A DNA stretch of 64,000 nucleotides from Mycolicibacterium chubuense NBB4 (GTDB taxonomy: Bacteria > Actinomycetota > Actinomycetes > Mycobacteriales > Mycobacteriaceae): positions 4,464,001 to 4,528,000 of the forward strand of contig NC_018027.1 in NCBI RefSeq assembly GCF_000266905.1. Reading direction: 5' to 3'. Under the pieces are notes generated by a model. The model made no database searches and was not told the origin of the DNA. It worked only from the letters and a program-made list of their open reading frames with translations. The position numbers were made by a program, and so were the translations under genes. This document shows, piece after piece, positions 7,944-16,652 of the stretch. Numbering within the stretch: position 1 is the stretch's first letter; each line of letters begins with the position of its first letter.

Positions 7944-8846
7944 CTACAGGCTCTCGAAGATCTCCCGAGCCAGCGTGGCGGTCTCCGACGGCGTCTTGCC
8001 GACCTTGACGCCGGCGGCCTCGAGGGCCTCTTTCTTGGCGGCCGCGGTGCCCGACGAGCCGGACACGATGGCTCCGGCGTGGCCCATGGTCTTGCCCTCC
8101 GGGGCGGTGAAGCCCGCGACGTAGCCGACGACCGGCTTGGAGACGTTTGCCTTGATGTAGTCGGCCGCGCGCTCCTCCGCGTCGCCGCCGATCTCGCCGA
8201 TCATGACGATGACCTTGGTGTCGGGATCCTTCTCGAACGCCTCGATGGCGTCGATGTGGGTGGTGCCGATGACCGGGTCGCCGCCGATGCCGATGGCGGT
8301 CGAGAAGCCGAGATCGCGCAACTCGTACATCATCTGATAGGTCAGCGTGCCGGACTTCGAGACCAGACCGATCGGGCCCTTGCCGGTGATGTTGTTCGGC
8401 GTGATGCCGACCAGCGACTCGCCGGGTGTGATGATGCCCGGGCAGTTGGGGCCGATGATGCGGGTCTTCTCACCCTTGTGCACGTTGTAGGCCCACGCAT
8501 ATGCGGTGTCCTGCACCGGGATCCCCTCGGTGATGACCACCAGCAGCGGGATCTCGGCGTCGATGGCCTCGATGATGGCGTCCTTCGAGAATGCCGGCGG
8601 CACGAAGGCGATCGAGGTGTCGGCGCCGGTCTCCTTCATCGCCTCGGCGACGCTGGCGAACACCGGCAGCTCGACTTCTTGGCCGTCGGAGTTCTCGTGC
8701 TTGACGGTCGTGCCCGCCTTGCGCGCGTTGACACCGCCCACGACCTGCGTGCCGGCCTTGAGCATCAGCTTGGTGTGCTTGGTGCCCTCACCGCCGGTGA
8801 TGCCCTGGACGATGACCTTGCTGTCCTTATTCAAAAAGATCGACAT
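7944..8846 (-). CDS. sucD: Succinyl-CoA synthetase alpha subunit (ADP/GDP-forming)
   Basis: 300 aa TCA-cycle subunit that carries the phosphohistidine and the CoA site. Visible features are [18 protein letters not shown] and [12 protein letters not shown] (Rossmann CoA-binding part, residues 10-45), [34 protein letters not shown], and the active-site histidine in [15 protein letters not shown]. It lies 12 bases downstream of sucC in one operon (Rv0952 equivalent). The IS30 element now separates it from its former downstream terminator. Confidence 0.97.
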   Translation of the reverse strand: MSIFLNKDSKVIVQGITGGEGTKHTKLMLKAGTQVVGGVNARKAGTTVKHENSDGQEVELPVFASVAEAMKETGADTSIAFVPPAFSKDAIIEAIDAEIPLLVVITEGIPVQDTAYAWAYNVHKGEKTRIIGPNCPGIITPGESLVGITPNNITGKGPIGLVSKSGTLTYQMMYELRDLGFSTAIGIGGDPVIGTTHIDAIEAFEKDPDTKVIVMIGEIGGDAEERAADYIKANVSKPVVGYVAGFTAPEGKTMGHAGAIVSGSSGTAAAKKEALEAAGVKVGKTPSETATLAREIFESL

Positions 8847-8858
8847 GTCTTGTGTCCC

Positions 8859-10022
8859 TTACTTATTCGCCAGCTCGGCGGCCTTGTCGGCGCCCGAGTC
8901 CATGGTGTCCGCCTGGATGACCAGCGGATGGTTGGCCTCGGCGAGGATGCGCCGACCTTCCTCGACGTTGTTTCCGTCGAGACGCACGACCAGCGGCTTG
9001 TTCGCCTCGTCGCCCAGAATCTCCAGCGCCTTGACGATGCCGTTGGCCACCGCGTCGCAGGCGGTGATGCCGCCGAACACGTTGACGAACACGCTCTTGA
9101 CCTGGCTGTCGTTGAGGATGACGTCCAGCCCGTTGGCCATCACCTCGGCCGAGGCGCCGCCGCCGATGTCGAGGAAGTTGGCGGGCTTGACGCCGCCGTG
9201 CTTCTCACCCGCGTAGGCGACGACGTCCAGCGTCGACATGACCAGGCCCGCGCCGTTGCCGATGATGCCGACCGCGCCGTCGAGCTTGACGTAGTTGAGG
9301 TCGTTCTCCTTGGCCTTGAGCTCGAGCGGATCGGTGGCGTCGCGGTCCTCGAACTCGGCATGCTCGGGATGGCGGAAGTCCGCGTTCGCGTCGAGGGTGA
9401 CCTTGCCGTCGAGCGCCAGGATCTGGTCATCGGGCGTGCGGACGAGCGGGTTCACCTCGACCAGCGTGGCGTCCTCGGCGACGAAGACCTCCCACAGCTT
9501 GGCGATGGTCACCGCGGCCGCGTCGAGCACCTCGGCGGGCAGGTGGCCCTTCTCGGCGATCTCGCGAGCGAAGGTCTCGTCGACACCCGTGGTCGCGTCG
9601 ACCGGGATCCGGGCCAGCCGGTCCGGCTTGGTCGCGGCGACCTCCTCGATCTCCACGCCGCCCTCGACCGAACACATCGCGAGATAGGTGCGGTTGGCGC
9701 GGTCGAGCAGGAAGGAGATGTAGTACTCCTCGGCGATGTCGCTGGCCTCGGCCACCAACAGCTTCTTGACGACGTGGCCCTTGATGTCGAGGCCGAGAAT
9801 GTTCTGCGCGTGGCTGAACGCGTCGTCGGGCGTCGCGGCGTACTTCACGCCGCCGGCTTTACCGCGCCCGCCGGTCTTGACCTGAGCCTTGACCATGACC
9901 GGCCGGCCGATCTCCTCGGCGATGGCCTTGGCGTCCTCGGCGGAGTCGGTCACCCGTCCGGGGGTGGTGGGAACGTTGTGCTTGGCGAACAGCTCTTTCG
10001 CCTGATACTCGAAGAGATCCAT
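8859..10022 (-). CDS. sucC: Succinyl-CoA synthetase beta subunit
   Basis: 387 aa from the ATG at 10022 ([12 protein letters not shown]), the conserved family start; the longer open frame upstream is non-coding. The ATP-grasp domain includes [24 protein letters not shown] and [15 protein letters not shown]; the C-terminal ligase part has [23 protein letters not shown] and VFVNVFGGI. It forms succinate, CoA and ATP from succinyl-CoA with SucD. The 258-base gap to the divergent M23 gene holds the promoters of both; I see no gene in it. Confidence 0.97.
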   Translation of the reverse strand: MDLFEYQAKELFAKHNVPTTPGRVTDSAEDAKAIAEEIGRPVMVKAQVKTGGRGKAGGVKYAATPDDAFSHAQNILGLDIKGHVVKKLLVAEASDIAEEYYISFLLDRANRTYLAMCSVEGGVEIEEVAATKPDRLARIPVDATTGVDETFAREIAEKGHLPAEVLDAAAVTIAKLWEVFVAEDATLVEVNPLVRTPDDQILALDGKVTLDANADFRHPEHAEFEDRDATDPLELKAKENDLNYVKLDGAVGIIGNGAGLVMSTLDVVAYAGEKHGGVKPANFLDIGGGASAEVMANGLDVILNDSQVKSVFVNVFGGITACDAVANGIVKALEILGDEANKPLVVRLDGNNVEEGRRILAEANHPLVIQADTMDSGADKAAELANK

Positions 10023-10280
10023 GGGCTCTCGGAACATCCCTGTCTGTCTGCGGCGGCTGAAAAATGTGTGCCCGACGGGCTCCGGGGGAACTTTATCGAC
10101 TCGAGTGCGCGGCGTTGCCACCGCCCACCGCTCATGTGGTCGATCTCACCGGCCGGTCGGTGGTGATTCAAGTCACAATCGTGCGTGGAATACAGTCCTG
10201 GGTTGCCACACGTATTGGAATTTGGTTAACGTCCCCTGGTCTAGATAACGGTCTGATCACGACGGTAAGGACATTTCAGG

Positions 10281-11345
10281 TTGCCTCAGCATCGCGCGAC
10301 TCGGTTCTCCAAGGCCGTCTCGGCACCTGACTCGACAGAAGTCACCCAGATCATCCCCTTCAACGAGTTCGGCGATCTCAACGATTCCCCGGATCTCGAC
10401 GGGCCCGAGTTCCTTTCCCACGCGGCGTTCGACCGCGAGGCGCGGGTGATCCACGCGCCGGAGCTCGACGACCTCCACGACACCGACGATCTGGCGCCCC
10501 TGCATCTCGTGGTGCCGACCGAGTTCCGCGCCGAACCGCAAGACCGTCCGCGCGCGTCGAGCCGCGCCTACCGCGACAGCAATACCGACGTCAGCGACGG
10601 CACGGCCGCCACCGACATCATCGACATGCGCGGCCGGAAGGGCCAGCACCGCAAGACCGAGGTGCCGATCAAGGGTCGTCTGATGGTCGCCGCCATGGCC
10701 GTCGGGGCCACCGCGGCGGGCGCGTACACGATGACCAACAGCGCGCAGAAGGCACCCGCGGAGACCGTGCTGGCCTCGGACCAGACCGCGCTGGGTGGCT
10801 CCGGCGTCATCACCGGCTCGGTGGACGGCATGCAGGTCGTGAGTGTCGCCCCGGCCGTCAACTCCTCGGTTCACGCCGAGGAGATCACCAAGGCCGCCGC
10901 GTTCGCACAGGAGCGCGCTGATCGCGAAGCGCGTCTGACCCGGCCGCAGTACGTGTTCCCGACGCACGGCGTGTGGACCTCCGGGTTCGGTTACCGCTGG
11001 GGTGTGCTGCACGCCGGCATCGACATCGCTAATTCGATCGGCACGCCGATCTACGCCGTCGCCGACGGCGTGGTGACCGACGCCGGGCCTACCGCCGGTT
11101 ACGGCGCGTGGGTCAAGATCCGCCACGCCGACGGCACCGTCACGCTCTACGGGCACGTCAACACCTGGCTGGTCAAGCCGGGCGAGCGCGTGATGGCCGG
11201 TGACCAGATCGCGACCATCGGCAACCGCGGGCAGTCCACGGGACCGCACTGCCACTTCTCGGTGCTGCTCAACGGGACCGACTACATCGACCCGGTGCCG
11301 TGGTTGGCCAAGCGCGGGCTGAGCCCGGGCAGCTACGTTGGCTGA
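10281..11345 (+). CDS. Membrane-anchored M23-family metallopeptidase (Rv0950c-like)
   Basis: 354 aa from a TTG at 10281 (weak AAGGACATTTCAGG upstream; the start is not certain). A ~130-residue acidic cytosolic N-terminus precedes one transmembrane helix (LMVAAMAVGATAAGAYTM, ~135-152) and a short linker. The C-terminal peptidase_M23 domain has HAGIDIAN (zinc His and Asp), GHVNTW and the PHCHFSV zinc/catalytic motif. All metal ligands are present, unlike the degenerate M23 proteins common in divisome complexes, so it is probably an active peptidoglycan endopeptidase. It is divergent from sucCD, as in M. tuberculosis. Confidence 0.9.
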   Translation: MPQHRATRFSKAVSAPDSTEVTQIIPFNEFGDLNDSPDLDGPEFLSHAAFDREARVIHAPELDDLHDTDDLAPLHLVVPTEFRAEPQDRPRASSRAYRDSNTDVSDGTAATDIIDMRGRKGQHRKTEVPIKGRLMVAAMAVGATAAGAYTMTNSAQKAPAETVLASDQTALGGSGVITGSVDGMQVVSVAPAVNSSVHAEEITKAAAFAQERADREARLTRPQYVFPTHGVWTSGFGYRWGVLHAGIDIANSIGTPIYAVADGVVTDAGPTAGYGAWVKIRHADGTVTLYGHVNTWLVKPGERVMAGDQIATIGNRGQSTGPHCHFSVLLNGTDYIDPVPWLAKRGLSPGSYVG

Positions 11346-11963
11346 GTGGCCAGCGACGACACCACACCTGCACCGAACGACGGCCCGAGCGACACCGACG
11401 ATTCCGAGAACACCCGGATCATCCGGCGCGCCCCGCTGAACACCGGGTCCCAGCCGCTGAGCGCCGCCGCTGACCCGCATACGACGATCATCCGCCGGCA
11501 CCCGACCGGTTCCCTGCCGGTGGCGCCGGAACCGGCGACCGGATACCTTCCCCGCGCCACGCCGGTGGCCGTCGGGCCTGCCCGCCCCCCGCGCGTCGAC
11601 GCGAAGCCGGCTATCGCCACCGCCGTGGCGAGCATTGTGTCGGGCTGGGCCACCGGCGTCATCGCCACCGACCTGATCACCGGCTGGTGGGGCACGGATC
11701 TGCTGTTCTGCGTGGCGATGGGCTTCCTCACCGCGGTCGCCGCTGGGGCGAGCATCAGTGGGGTGATCGCGCTTCTGCTGCGCCGGCGAACCGCCCGGTT
11801 GCTCATTGTGGTCGGGGCGGTGATCTCGCTGCTGATCTTCGCGAGCCTGTTCGTCGCCGGGGCGAAACTTCCCGCGCTGGTGTTCGCGATGCCGGTGCTG
11901 CCACTGGCATCGATCGCGCTCGCGGCGCTGCCGGCCACCGCCCGCTGGAGTCGGTCGGGGTAA
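11346..11963 (+). CDS. Pro-rich membrane protein of unknown function
   Basis: 205 aa from a GTG immediately after the M23 stop codon, so probably co-translated with the peptidase. The first ~85 residues are polar and Pro/Thr/Arg-rich with two TRIIRRAP / TTIIRRHP-like repeats. Three to four hydrophobic helices follow (ATAVASIVSGWATGVIA, LLFCVAMGFLTAVAAGA, LLIVVGAVISLLIFASL, and a last one). I recognise no family. Its place suggests a cell-envelope role linked to the peptidase. Confidence 0.7.
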   Translation: MASDDTTPAPNDGPSDTDDSENTRIIRRAPLNTGSQPLSAAADPHTTIIRRHPTGSLPVAPEPATGYLPRATPVAVGPARPPRVDAKPAIATAVASIVSGWATGVIATDLITGWWGTDLLFCVAMGFLTAVAAGASISGVIALLLRRRTARLLIVVGAVISLLIFASLFVAGAKLPALVFAMPVLPLASIALAALPATARWSRSG

Positions 11964-11973
11964 ACCCCTTTCC

Positions 11974-11989
11974 ATGCGCATATGCGCAT
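11974..11989. promoter_or_regulatory. Perfect palindrome upstream of the SRPBCC-monooxygenase gene
   Basis: ATGCGCATATGCGCAT is a perfect 16-bp palindrome made of two ATGCGCAT units, followed by ATGTATATT, an AT-rich run that could hold a -10 element. It lies 112 bases before the next gene. It is a possible operator; the regulator is unknown. Confidence 0.4.
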
Positions 11990-12101
11990 ATGTATATTGA
12001 TTCGCAAGCCCGGGTGCCGCACCGTCCGATGCGCTACCCCGCCCGTCGCACGACCCGGCACGCCGTGCTCACCCTGCAGCCCCAGGCGGAAGGACAGGCC
12101 C

Positions 12102-13763
12102 GTGTTCGACTTCACCGAATCCATCGTCATCGCCGCACCTCCGGAACAGGTTTGGGAGGTGATGCGGGAGATCGATCGGTGGTGGCCGCCCTCCAATCCG
12201 GAGCACATCAGTCTGGAGCACTTGGACGACCGGCCGGTCACCGAGGTCGGTGCCCGGTTGCGAATCCGCGAGAAGGTCGCCGGAATCCCCGCCGTGGCGG
12301 TGGGGACCATCACCGACGTCACCGCCGGCTCCGCGGTGACGTGGGAGGCCGAGGCGATCTACCGGTGGTTCGGGGTCAGTGTGCCGGTCGGCGAAGGCGT
12401 CACCTGGCGGCTGACTCCTGGAATCGGCGGATCGACCGTGGTGAGTGCCCATGTCTGGGCGACGTTTCCTGCAGGCGTCATCGGCCGTTTGGCCAGGTTC
12501 GCCTTCGTCCGGCTCCTCGACGGCATCGCCAAAGATCGCGAACACGCACGATGCGAACTGCGCTACCTCAAGCGCACGATCGAGTCTCGGTCCGGGATCC
12601 GCGAAGCGGTGGTCATAGGTGCGGGCGCCGCCGGCTTGGCGGCCGCACGTTGCTTGCAGTCCGCCGGCGTTGACGTGTGTGTCCTTGAATCCGCCCCGCG
12701 GGTAGCAGCGTCATGGTGGGGGCGCTACCAAGGCTTGCGGCTCAACACCGTCCGCTGGCTGTCGGATCTTCCCTTCCGGCGGATGGCCGCCCACTTCGGG
12801 CGTTGGCCCGACCGTGCGGAGTGGGCCGGTTACCTCACTGAGTACGCGCAAGAACTCGACGACATTCGAACAGGCGTGACGGTCACGCTCCTCGAGCGCA
12901 CCGGGCAGGCATGGTCGGTGCGCACCGACTGCGGCACCATCAGCGCGCAGTATGTCGTGGTGGCCACCGGGCACGATCGCGTCCCCGTCCTTCCCTCCTG
13001 GCCCGGCGCCGCGGAATTCACGGGTCAGCTGGTGCACTCGGCACAACTCAGCGATGTCGGCCAGGTGACCGGGAGATCGGTGCTCGTGGTCGGAACCGGC
13101 AATTCGGGGATCGAACTCGCGACGATGCTGGCCGCTGACGAATCCAACAGCGTGTCGATCAGCATGCGGAGCGTCCCTCTCATGTTGAAACGGGAGCTCG
13201 GCCCGATTCCGATCACCGCGTTAGCCGAGGTGACGAGACTACTGCCCGACCGGTTGATCGACTGGATCGGCCGCGCGCTACACCGCCGTCTGTGGTCGGG
13301 CCTGTCGCGCTACGGGATGAGCGAGACGGACAAGCGACTCTCCATGATGCGGCACACCTACTATTCACCGCCGCTCGACGAGGGATTCGCCGCGGCACTG
13401 AAACGTGGTGCCATCGAAATCGTGCCGGCGGTCACGGGATTCGACGGGCACCGCGTCACGCTGCAGAAAACCGAGCCCCGCGCCTACGACCTCGTGGTCG
13501 CCGCTACCGGATTCCGCCCCGGTCTGGAGAATCTCGTCGGCCACCTCGGCGTGCTGACCGACGACGGCGAGCCACTGGCAAAGGGCGGTAAGCAGCATCC
13601 ACGCGCGCCTGGCCTGTTTTTCGCAGGTTTCAACTTCGGTTTGTTCGCGCTGTTGCCCTACCTCGAAGGCGATGCGGAAGCGATCACGCGGGAGATCACT
13701 GGAATGGCGAATACAGGGAGAACGCTTCGACGACCGTTCAAGTTCGGTCCGCTCCGTCCATGA
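12102..13763 (+). CDS. SRPBCC (polyketide cyclase/CoxG-like)-flavin monooxygenase fusion
   Basis: 553 aa from GTG 12102, with GGCGGAAGGA nine bases upstream. Residues ~1-145 form a SRPBCC lipid-binding domain (FDFTESIVIAAPPEQVWEVM, RLTPGIGGSTVVSAHV). From ~167 the protein is a class B flavin monooxygenase: VVIGAGAAGLAAARCL (FAD Rossmann), WPDRAEWAGYL, YVVVATGHDRVP, a second nucleotide-binding VLVVGTGNSGIELA (~328, NADPH) and the terminal ATGFRPG / PGLFFAGFNFG. It would oxygenate a hydrophobic ketone or similar substrate, with the SRPBCC part delivering it (inference). It converges on uvrD1 with 10 bases between. Confidence 0.85.
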   Translation: MFDFTESIVIAAPPEQVWEVMREIDRWWPPSNPEHISLEHLDDRPVTEVGARLRIREKVAGIPAVAVGTITDVTAGSAVTWEAEAIYRWFGVSVPVGEGVTWRLTPGIGGSTVVSAHVWATFPAGVIGRLARFAFVRLLDGIAKDREHARCELRYLKRTIESRSGIREAVVIGAGAAGLAAARCLQSAGVDVCVLESAPRVAASWWGRYQGLRLNTVRWLSDLPFRRMAAHFGRWPDRAEWAGYLTEYAQELDDIRTGVTVTLLERTGQAWSVRTDCGTISAQYVVVATGHDRVPVLPSWPGAAEFTGQLVHSAQLSDVGQVTGRSVLVVGTGNSGIELATMLAADESNSVSISMRSVPLMLKRELGPIPITALAEVTRLLPDRLIDWIGRALHRRLWSGLSRYGMSETDKRLSMMRHTYYSPPLDEGFAAALKRGAIEIVPAVTGFDGHRVTLQKTEPRAYDLVVAATGFRPGLENLVGHLGVLTDDGEPLAKGGKQHPRAPGLFFAGFNFGLFALLPYLEGDAEAITREITGMANTGRTLRRPFKFGPLRP

Positions 13764-13773
13764 CGTGACCGCG

Positions 13774-16089
13774 TCAGAGCTTGCTGACCGGCGCATGGTT
13801 GTGCATCAGCTTGACGCGTCCGGCGCTGCCGAAGTCGATCAGTGACATGGCGGACTCGCCGGCACCCGAGACCTCCTCGACCCGCCCGAGTCCGTACTTG
13901 TCGTGGGTGACGCGGTCGCCCGGCTCGAGAACGAGCAGCGGGCGCTTGCCCGCCGGACCCCGCGTCGGGGACGGACGTGGGGTCCCGAACCGGCCCGCGC
14001 CGCTCACCGGCGCCGACCGCGACGGGGCGGCCTGCTCGGTGCGGCGCCAGTCGATGAGTTCCTGCGGGATCTCCCGCAGGAATCGCGACTCGGGATTGAG
14101 CATCGGCTGGCCCCACGAGGAACGCACTTTGGCGCGGCTGAGGTAGAGGCGCTGACGTGCCCGGGTGATGCCGACGTAGGCGAGCCGGCGTTCTTCCGAA
14201 AGCTCCACCGGATCGCCGAGCGCCCGCATGTGCGGGAACATGCCGTCCTCCCAGCCGGTCACGAACACCACCGGGAACTCCAGCCCCTTGGCGGTGTGCA
14301 GCGTCATCATCGTCACTACGCCCGCTCCGTGCTCGGGGATGTCGTCGGCGTCGGCGACCAGGGACACCCGCTCCAGGAACGAGGCCAGTACGCCGGTGTC
14401 GGGAACGTCCTCGTCAACGGCCTCCTCATCGGCGAGGGCTCGGGCGTTTGCCAGGTCGATGCTGAATTCGTGTGCGACGCTGACCAATTCGTTGAGGTTG
14501 TCGAGCCGGGCGAGGTCCTGCGGGTCACTCGAGGACTCCAGCTCGGCGCGGTAGCCGGAGCGGTCGAGCACTGATTCGACCAATTCACCCAACTCACCGT
14601 CCAGCCCGGCACGCAACTCGTCGAGCAGTGCCACGAACCCGGCGATCGCCTTCTCGGCCCGGGTGTTGAGCATCGGCACCTTGCCCTCGGCCGCGGCGAG
14701 CAACGCATCGTTGAAACTCGAGCCGGTGTTCTCCGCATACACCGCCACGCACGCTTCGGCGCGATCGCCGATGCCGCGGCGGGGGGTGTTGAGAATGCGC
14801 CGCATGCTGACCGAATCGCCGGGGTTGTCGAGCACCCGGAGGTAGGCGACGACGTCGCGAATCTCCCTGCGTTCGTAGAAGCGCACTCCCCCGACGACTT
14901 TGTAGGGGATTCCGGCGCGGATGAAGACTTCCTCGATCGCGCGCGAGGAGTTGTTGGTGCGGTAGAACACCGCGACGTCGTTGTAGGAGAAGCTGCTGTC
15001 GGCGTCGGCGAGTGCGTCGATCTCCTGCGCGACGAACCGGGCTTCGTCGTGCTCGTTGTCGGCGACGTAGCCGACGATCAGCTCGCCCTCGCCCGCGTCG
15101 GTCCACAGCCGCTTGTCCCGGCGGCCCACGTTGCGGGCGATGACCGAGTTGGCGGCATTCAGGATGTTCTGCGTCGAGCGGTAGTTCTGTTCGAGCAGAA
15201 TCGTTGTCGCGTTGGGGAAGTCGCGCTCGAAGTCCTCGATGTTGCGGATCGTCGCGCCGCGGAACGCGTAGATGGACTGGTCGGCGTCGCCCACGACGCA
15301 CAGCTCGGCGGGCGGCACCGTGTCGGTGTCGGCAGCACCCACACCGACCAGCTCGCGCACGAGGACGTACTGGGCGTGGTTGGTGTCCTGGTACTCGTCG
15401 ACGAGGATGTGCCGGAACCGCCGCCGGTAGTACTGGGCGATCTGCGGAAACGCTTGCAGCACAGCGACCGTCTCACCGATGAGGTCGTCGAAGTCCAGGG
15501 CGTTGGCGGCGCGCAACCGGCGCTGGTACTCCCCGTAGACCTCGGCGATGATGCGCGCCAGGTCGTCGGCCGCCTCGGAGGCCTCGGCCGCGGCCTGCTC
15601 GGCTCCGATCAGCTCGTTCTTGAGGTTGGAGATGCCGTTGGCCAGCAGCCGCGGCGAGTACTTCTTGGTGTCCAGACCCAGGTCCTTGCCGATCATCAGC
15701 AGCAGCCGCCGCGAGTCGTCGGCGTCGTAGATCGAGAAGTTGGAGTTCAGCCCCGGCAGCAGCGAGGCCTGGTTGCGCAGGATCCGCACACAGGTCGAGT
15801 GGAAGGTGGACACCCACATGGACCGGGCGCGTGGGCCGACCAGCGCGACCACCCGCTCGCGCATCTCCGCAGCGGCCTTGTTGGTGAACGTGATGGCCAG
15901 CACCTGCCCCACTCCGACGTCGCGGGCGGCCAGCAGGTAGGCGATGCGGCGGGTCAGCACCGCCGTCTTGCCGGAGCCGGCCCCGGCGACGATCAGCAGT
16001 GGCGTTCCCTCATGCAGCACGGCCTGACGCTGCTGGGGGTTGAGGCCCTCGAGGAGCTCATCGGTTTCAGCGGTGGTGGAGATCGACAT
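13774..16089 (-). CDS. uvrD1: ATP-dependent DNA helicase UvrD1/PcrA type
   Basis: 771 aa SF1A helicase, the length I recall for Rv0949. Motif I AGAGSGKT (35-42) and Ia TFTNKAAAEMRER are followed by DEYQDTNHAQY (II), GDADQSIYAFRGA (III), LEQNYRST (IV), TMMTLHTAKGLEFPVVF (V) and EERRLAYVGITRARQRL (VI). The C-terminus GDRVTHDKYGLGRVEEVSG to HAPVSKL is the Tudor-like RNA-polymerase/Ku-interacting tail. It acts in nucleotide excision repair and replication-fork processing; the same window carries Ku and LigD. The leader region of chorismate mutase lies divergently upstream. Confidence 0.97.
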   Translation of the reverse strand: MSISTTAETDELLEGLNPQQRQAVLHEGTPLLIVAGAGSGKTAVLTRRIAYLLAARDVGVGQVLAITFTNKAAAEMRERVVALVGPRARSMWVSTFHSTCVRILRNQASLLPGLNSNFSIYDADDSRRLLLMIGKDLGLDTKKYSPRLLANGISNLKNELIGAEQAAAEASEAADDLARIIAEVYGEYQRRLRAANALDFDDLIGETVAVLQAFPQIAQYYRRRFRHILVDEYQDTNHAQYVLVRELVGVGAADTDTVPPAELCVVGDADQSIYAFRGATIRNIEDFERDFPNATTILLEQNYRSTQNILNAANSVIARNVGRRDKRLWTDAGEGELIVGYVADNEHDEARFVAQEIDALADADSSFSYNDVAVFYRTNNSSRAIEEVFIRAGIPYKVVGGVRFYERREIRDVVAYLRVLDNPGDSVSMRRILNTPRRGIGDRAEACVAVYAENTGSSFNDALLAAAEGKVPMLNTRAEKAIAGFVALLDELRAGLDGELGELVESVLDRSGYRAELESSSDPQDLARLDNLNELVSVAHEFSIDLANARALADEEAVDEDVPDTGVLASFLERVSLVADADDIPEHGAGVVTMMTLHTAKGLEFPVVFVTGWEDGMFPHMRALGDPVELSEERRLAYVGITRARQRLYLSRAKVRSSWGQPMLNPESRFLREIPQELIDWRRTEQAAPSRSAPVSGAGRFGTPRPSPTRGPAGKRPLLVLEPGDRVTHDKYGLGRVEEVSGAGESAMSLIDFGSAGRVKLMHNHAPVSKL

Positions 16090-16160
16090 ACTGTCTCAAA
16101 CTTACCGCCGGGCGGCGACACTCTTTGCGCTGGCACGGCCGGTAGTGGCACACTCGACGA

Positions 16161-16220
16161 GTGCTTTGCGCGCAGTGGCGATTTTTCTACGGGTACCGGC
16201 CAGCGGTGCCCGTGGTTTAG
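16161..16220 (+). CDS. Aromatic-rich leader peptide of the chorismate mutase attenuator
   Basis: GTG to TAG, 19 residues: MLCAQWRFFYGYRPAVPVV (GTG read as Met). Trp (16176), Phe-Phe-Tyr (16182-16190) and Tyr (16194) give five aromatic codons in nineteen. This is the signature of a ribosome-mediated attenuation leader for an aromatic amino-acid gene. It is the only start codon in its frame after a TAG at 16143. No Shine-Dalgarno is seen; a weak -35/-10 pair (TTGCGC 16125, 18-base spacer, CACACT 16149) would make the transcript leaderless. The peptide itself is probably not functional; its translation is the sensor. Confidence 0.72.
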   Translation: MLCAQWRFFYGYRPAVPVV

Positions 16221-16264
16221 CTGCTTCTCGAGAGCCCCGCGGTCCGCTTCCGGATCCGGGGCTC
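16189..16264 (+). promoter_or_regulatory. Transcription attenuator (pause, antiterminator and terminator hairpins)
   Basis: Segment 1:2 hairpin: 16189-16198 (ACGGGTACCG) pairs with 16204-16213 through a 5-base loop. Terminator-type hairpin: 16232-16239 (GAGCCCCG) pairs with 16257-16264 (CGGGGCTC). Alternative 2:3 pairing: AGCGG 16202-16206 with CCGCT 16244-16248, plus CGTGG 16211-16215 with CCGCG 16237-16241. This excludes both other hairpins. A ribosome stalled on the Phe-Phe-Tyr/Tyr codons would cover segment 1 and favour the 2:3 antiterminator. A third stem (TTGTGTG 16270-16276 with CACACAA 16305-16311) precedes the gene's ribosome site. Confidence 0.7.
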
Positions 16265-16330
16265 GTCTCTTGTGTGAGGCCCGTAACCGGATGAGACCGT
16301 CCCCCACACAACGATTCAAAGGACGAAGAC

Positions 16331-16597
16331 ATGACCACGACGGAAGCCGCCCAGTTGCCTGACATCGACGACCTGCGCCTGGAGATCGACCGCCTCGACG
16401 CCGCCATCCTGGAGGCCGTCAAGCGCCGCACCGAGGTGTCCCAGATGATCGGAAAGGCCCGCATGGCCTCCGGCGGAACGCGCCTGGTGCACAGCCGTGA
16501 GATGAAGGTCATCGAGCGCTACAGCGAACTGGGCCCCGAGGGCAAGAACCTGGCGATGCTGCTGCTGCGGCTGGGCCGCGGCCGCCTCGGCCACTGA
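16331..16597 (+). CDS. Chorismate mutase, intracellular AroQ type (Rv0948c-like)
   Basis: 88 aa all-helical mutase: DDLRLEIDRLDAAILEAVKRRTEV, IGKARMASGGTRLVHSREM and RYSELGPEGKNLAMLLLRLGRGRLGH. It converts chorismate to prephenate, the first committed step to Phe and Tyr. The mycobacterial intracellular enzyme is activated by complex formation with DAHP synthase, for which the C-terminal RLGRGRLGH tail is characteristic. The ribosome site AAAGGACGAAGAC precedes the ATG. Upstream lies an aromatic leader peptide and attenuator, so Phe/Tyr/Trp supply probably controls transcription. Confidence 0.93.
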   Translation: MTTTEAAQLPDIDDLRLEIDRLDAAILEAVKRRTEVSQMIGKARMASGGTRLVHSREMKVIERYSELGPEGKNLAMLLLRLGRGRLGH

Positions 16598-16652
16598 CCT
16601 CTGGCGAATCCGGCGCGCTGAAGCACCCTGAAGGTCGTTTTGCGCGCCCGAA

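Noticed and set aside
8079..10166. A 695-codon plus-strand frame opposite sucC/sucD
   Set aside because: It is the antisense shadow of two certain genes, has no family likeness and a His/Asp/Arg-rich composition produced by high-GC third positions.
10023..10280. A possible cyclic-di-AMP riboswitch ahead of the M23 peptidase, as found before some cell-wall hydrolase genes
   Set aside because: I could not find the conserved core elements of that riboswitch in the 258 bases.
10257..11981. A 574-codon minus-strand frame opposite the M23 peptidase
   Set aside because: Antisense shadow; the sense strand has all M23 metal motifs.
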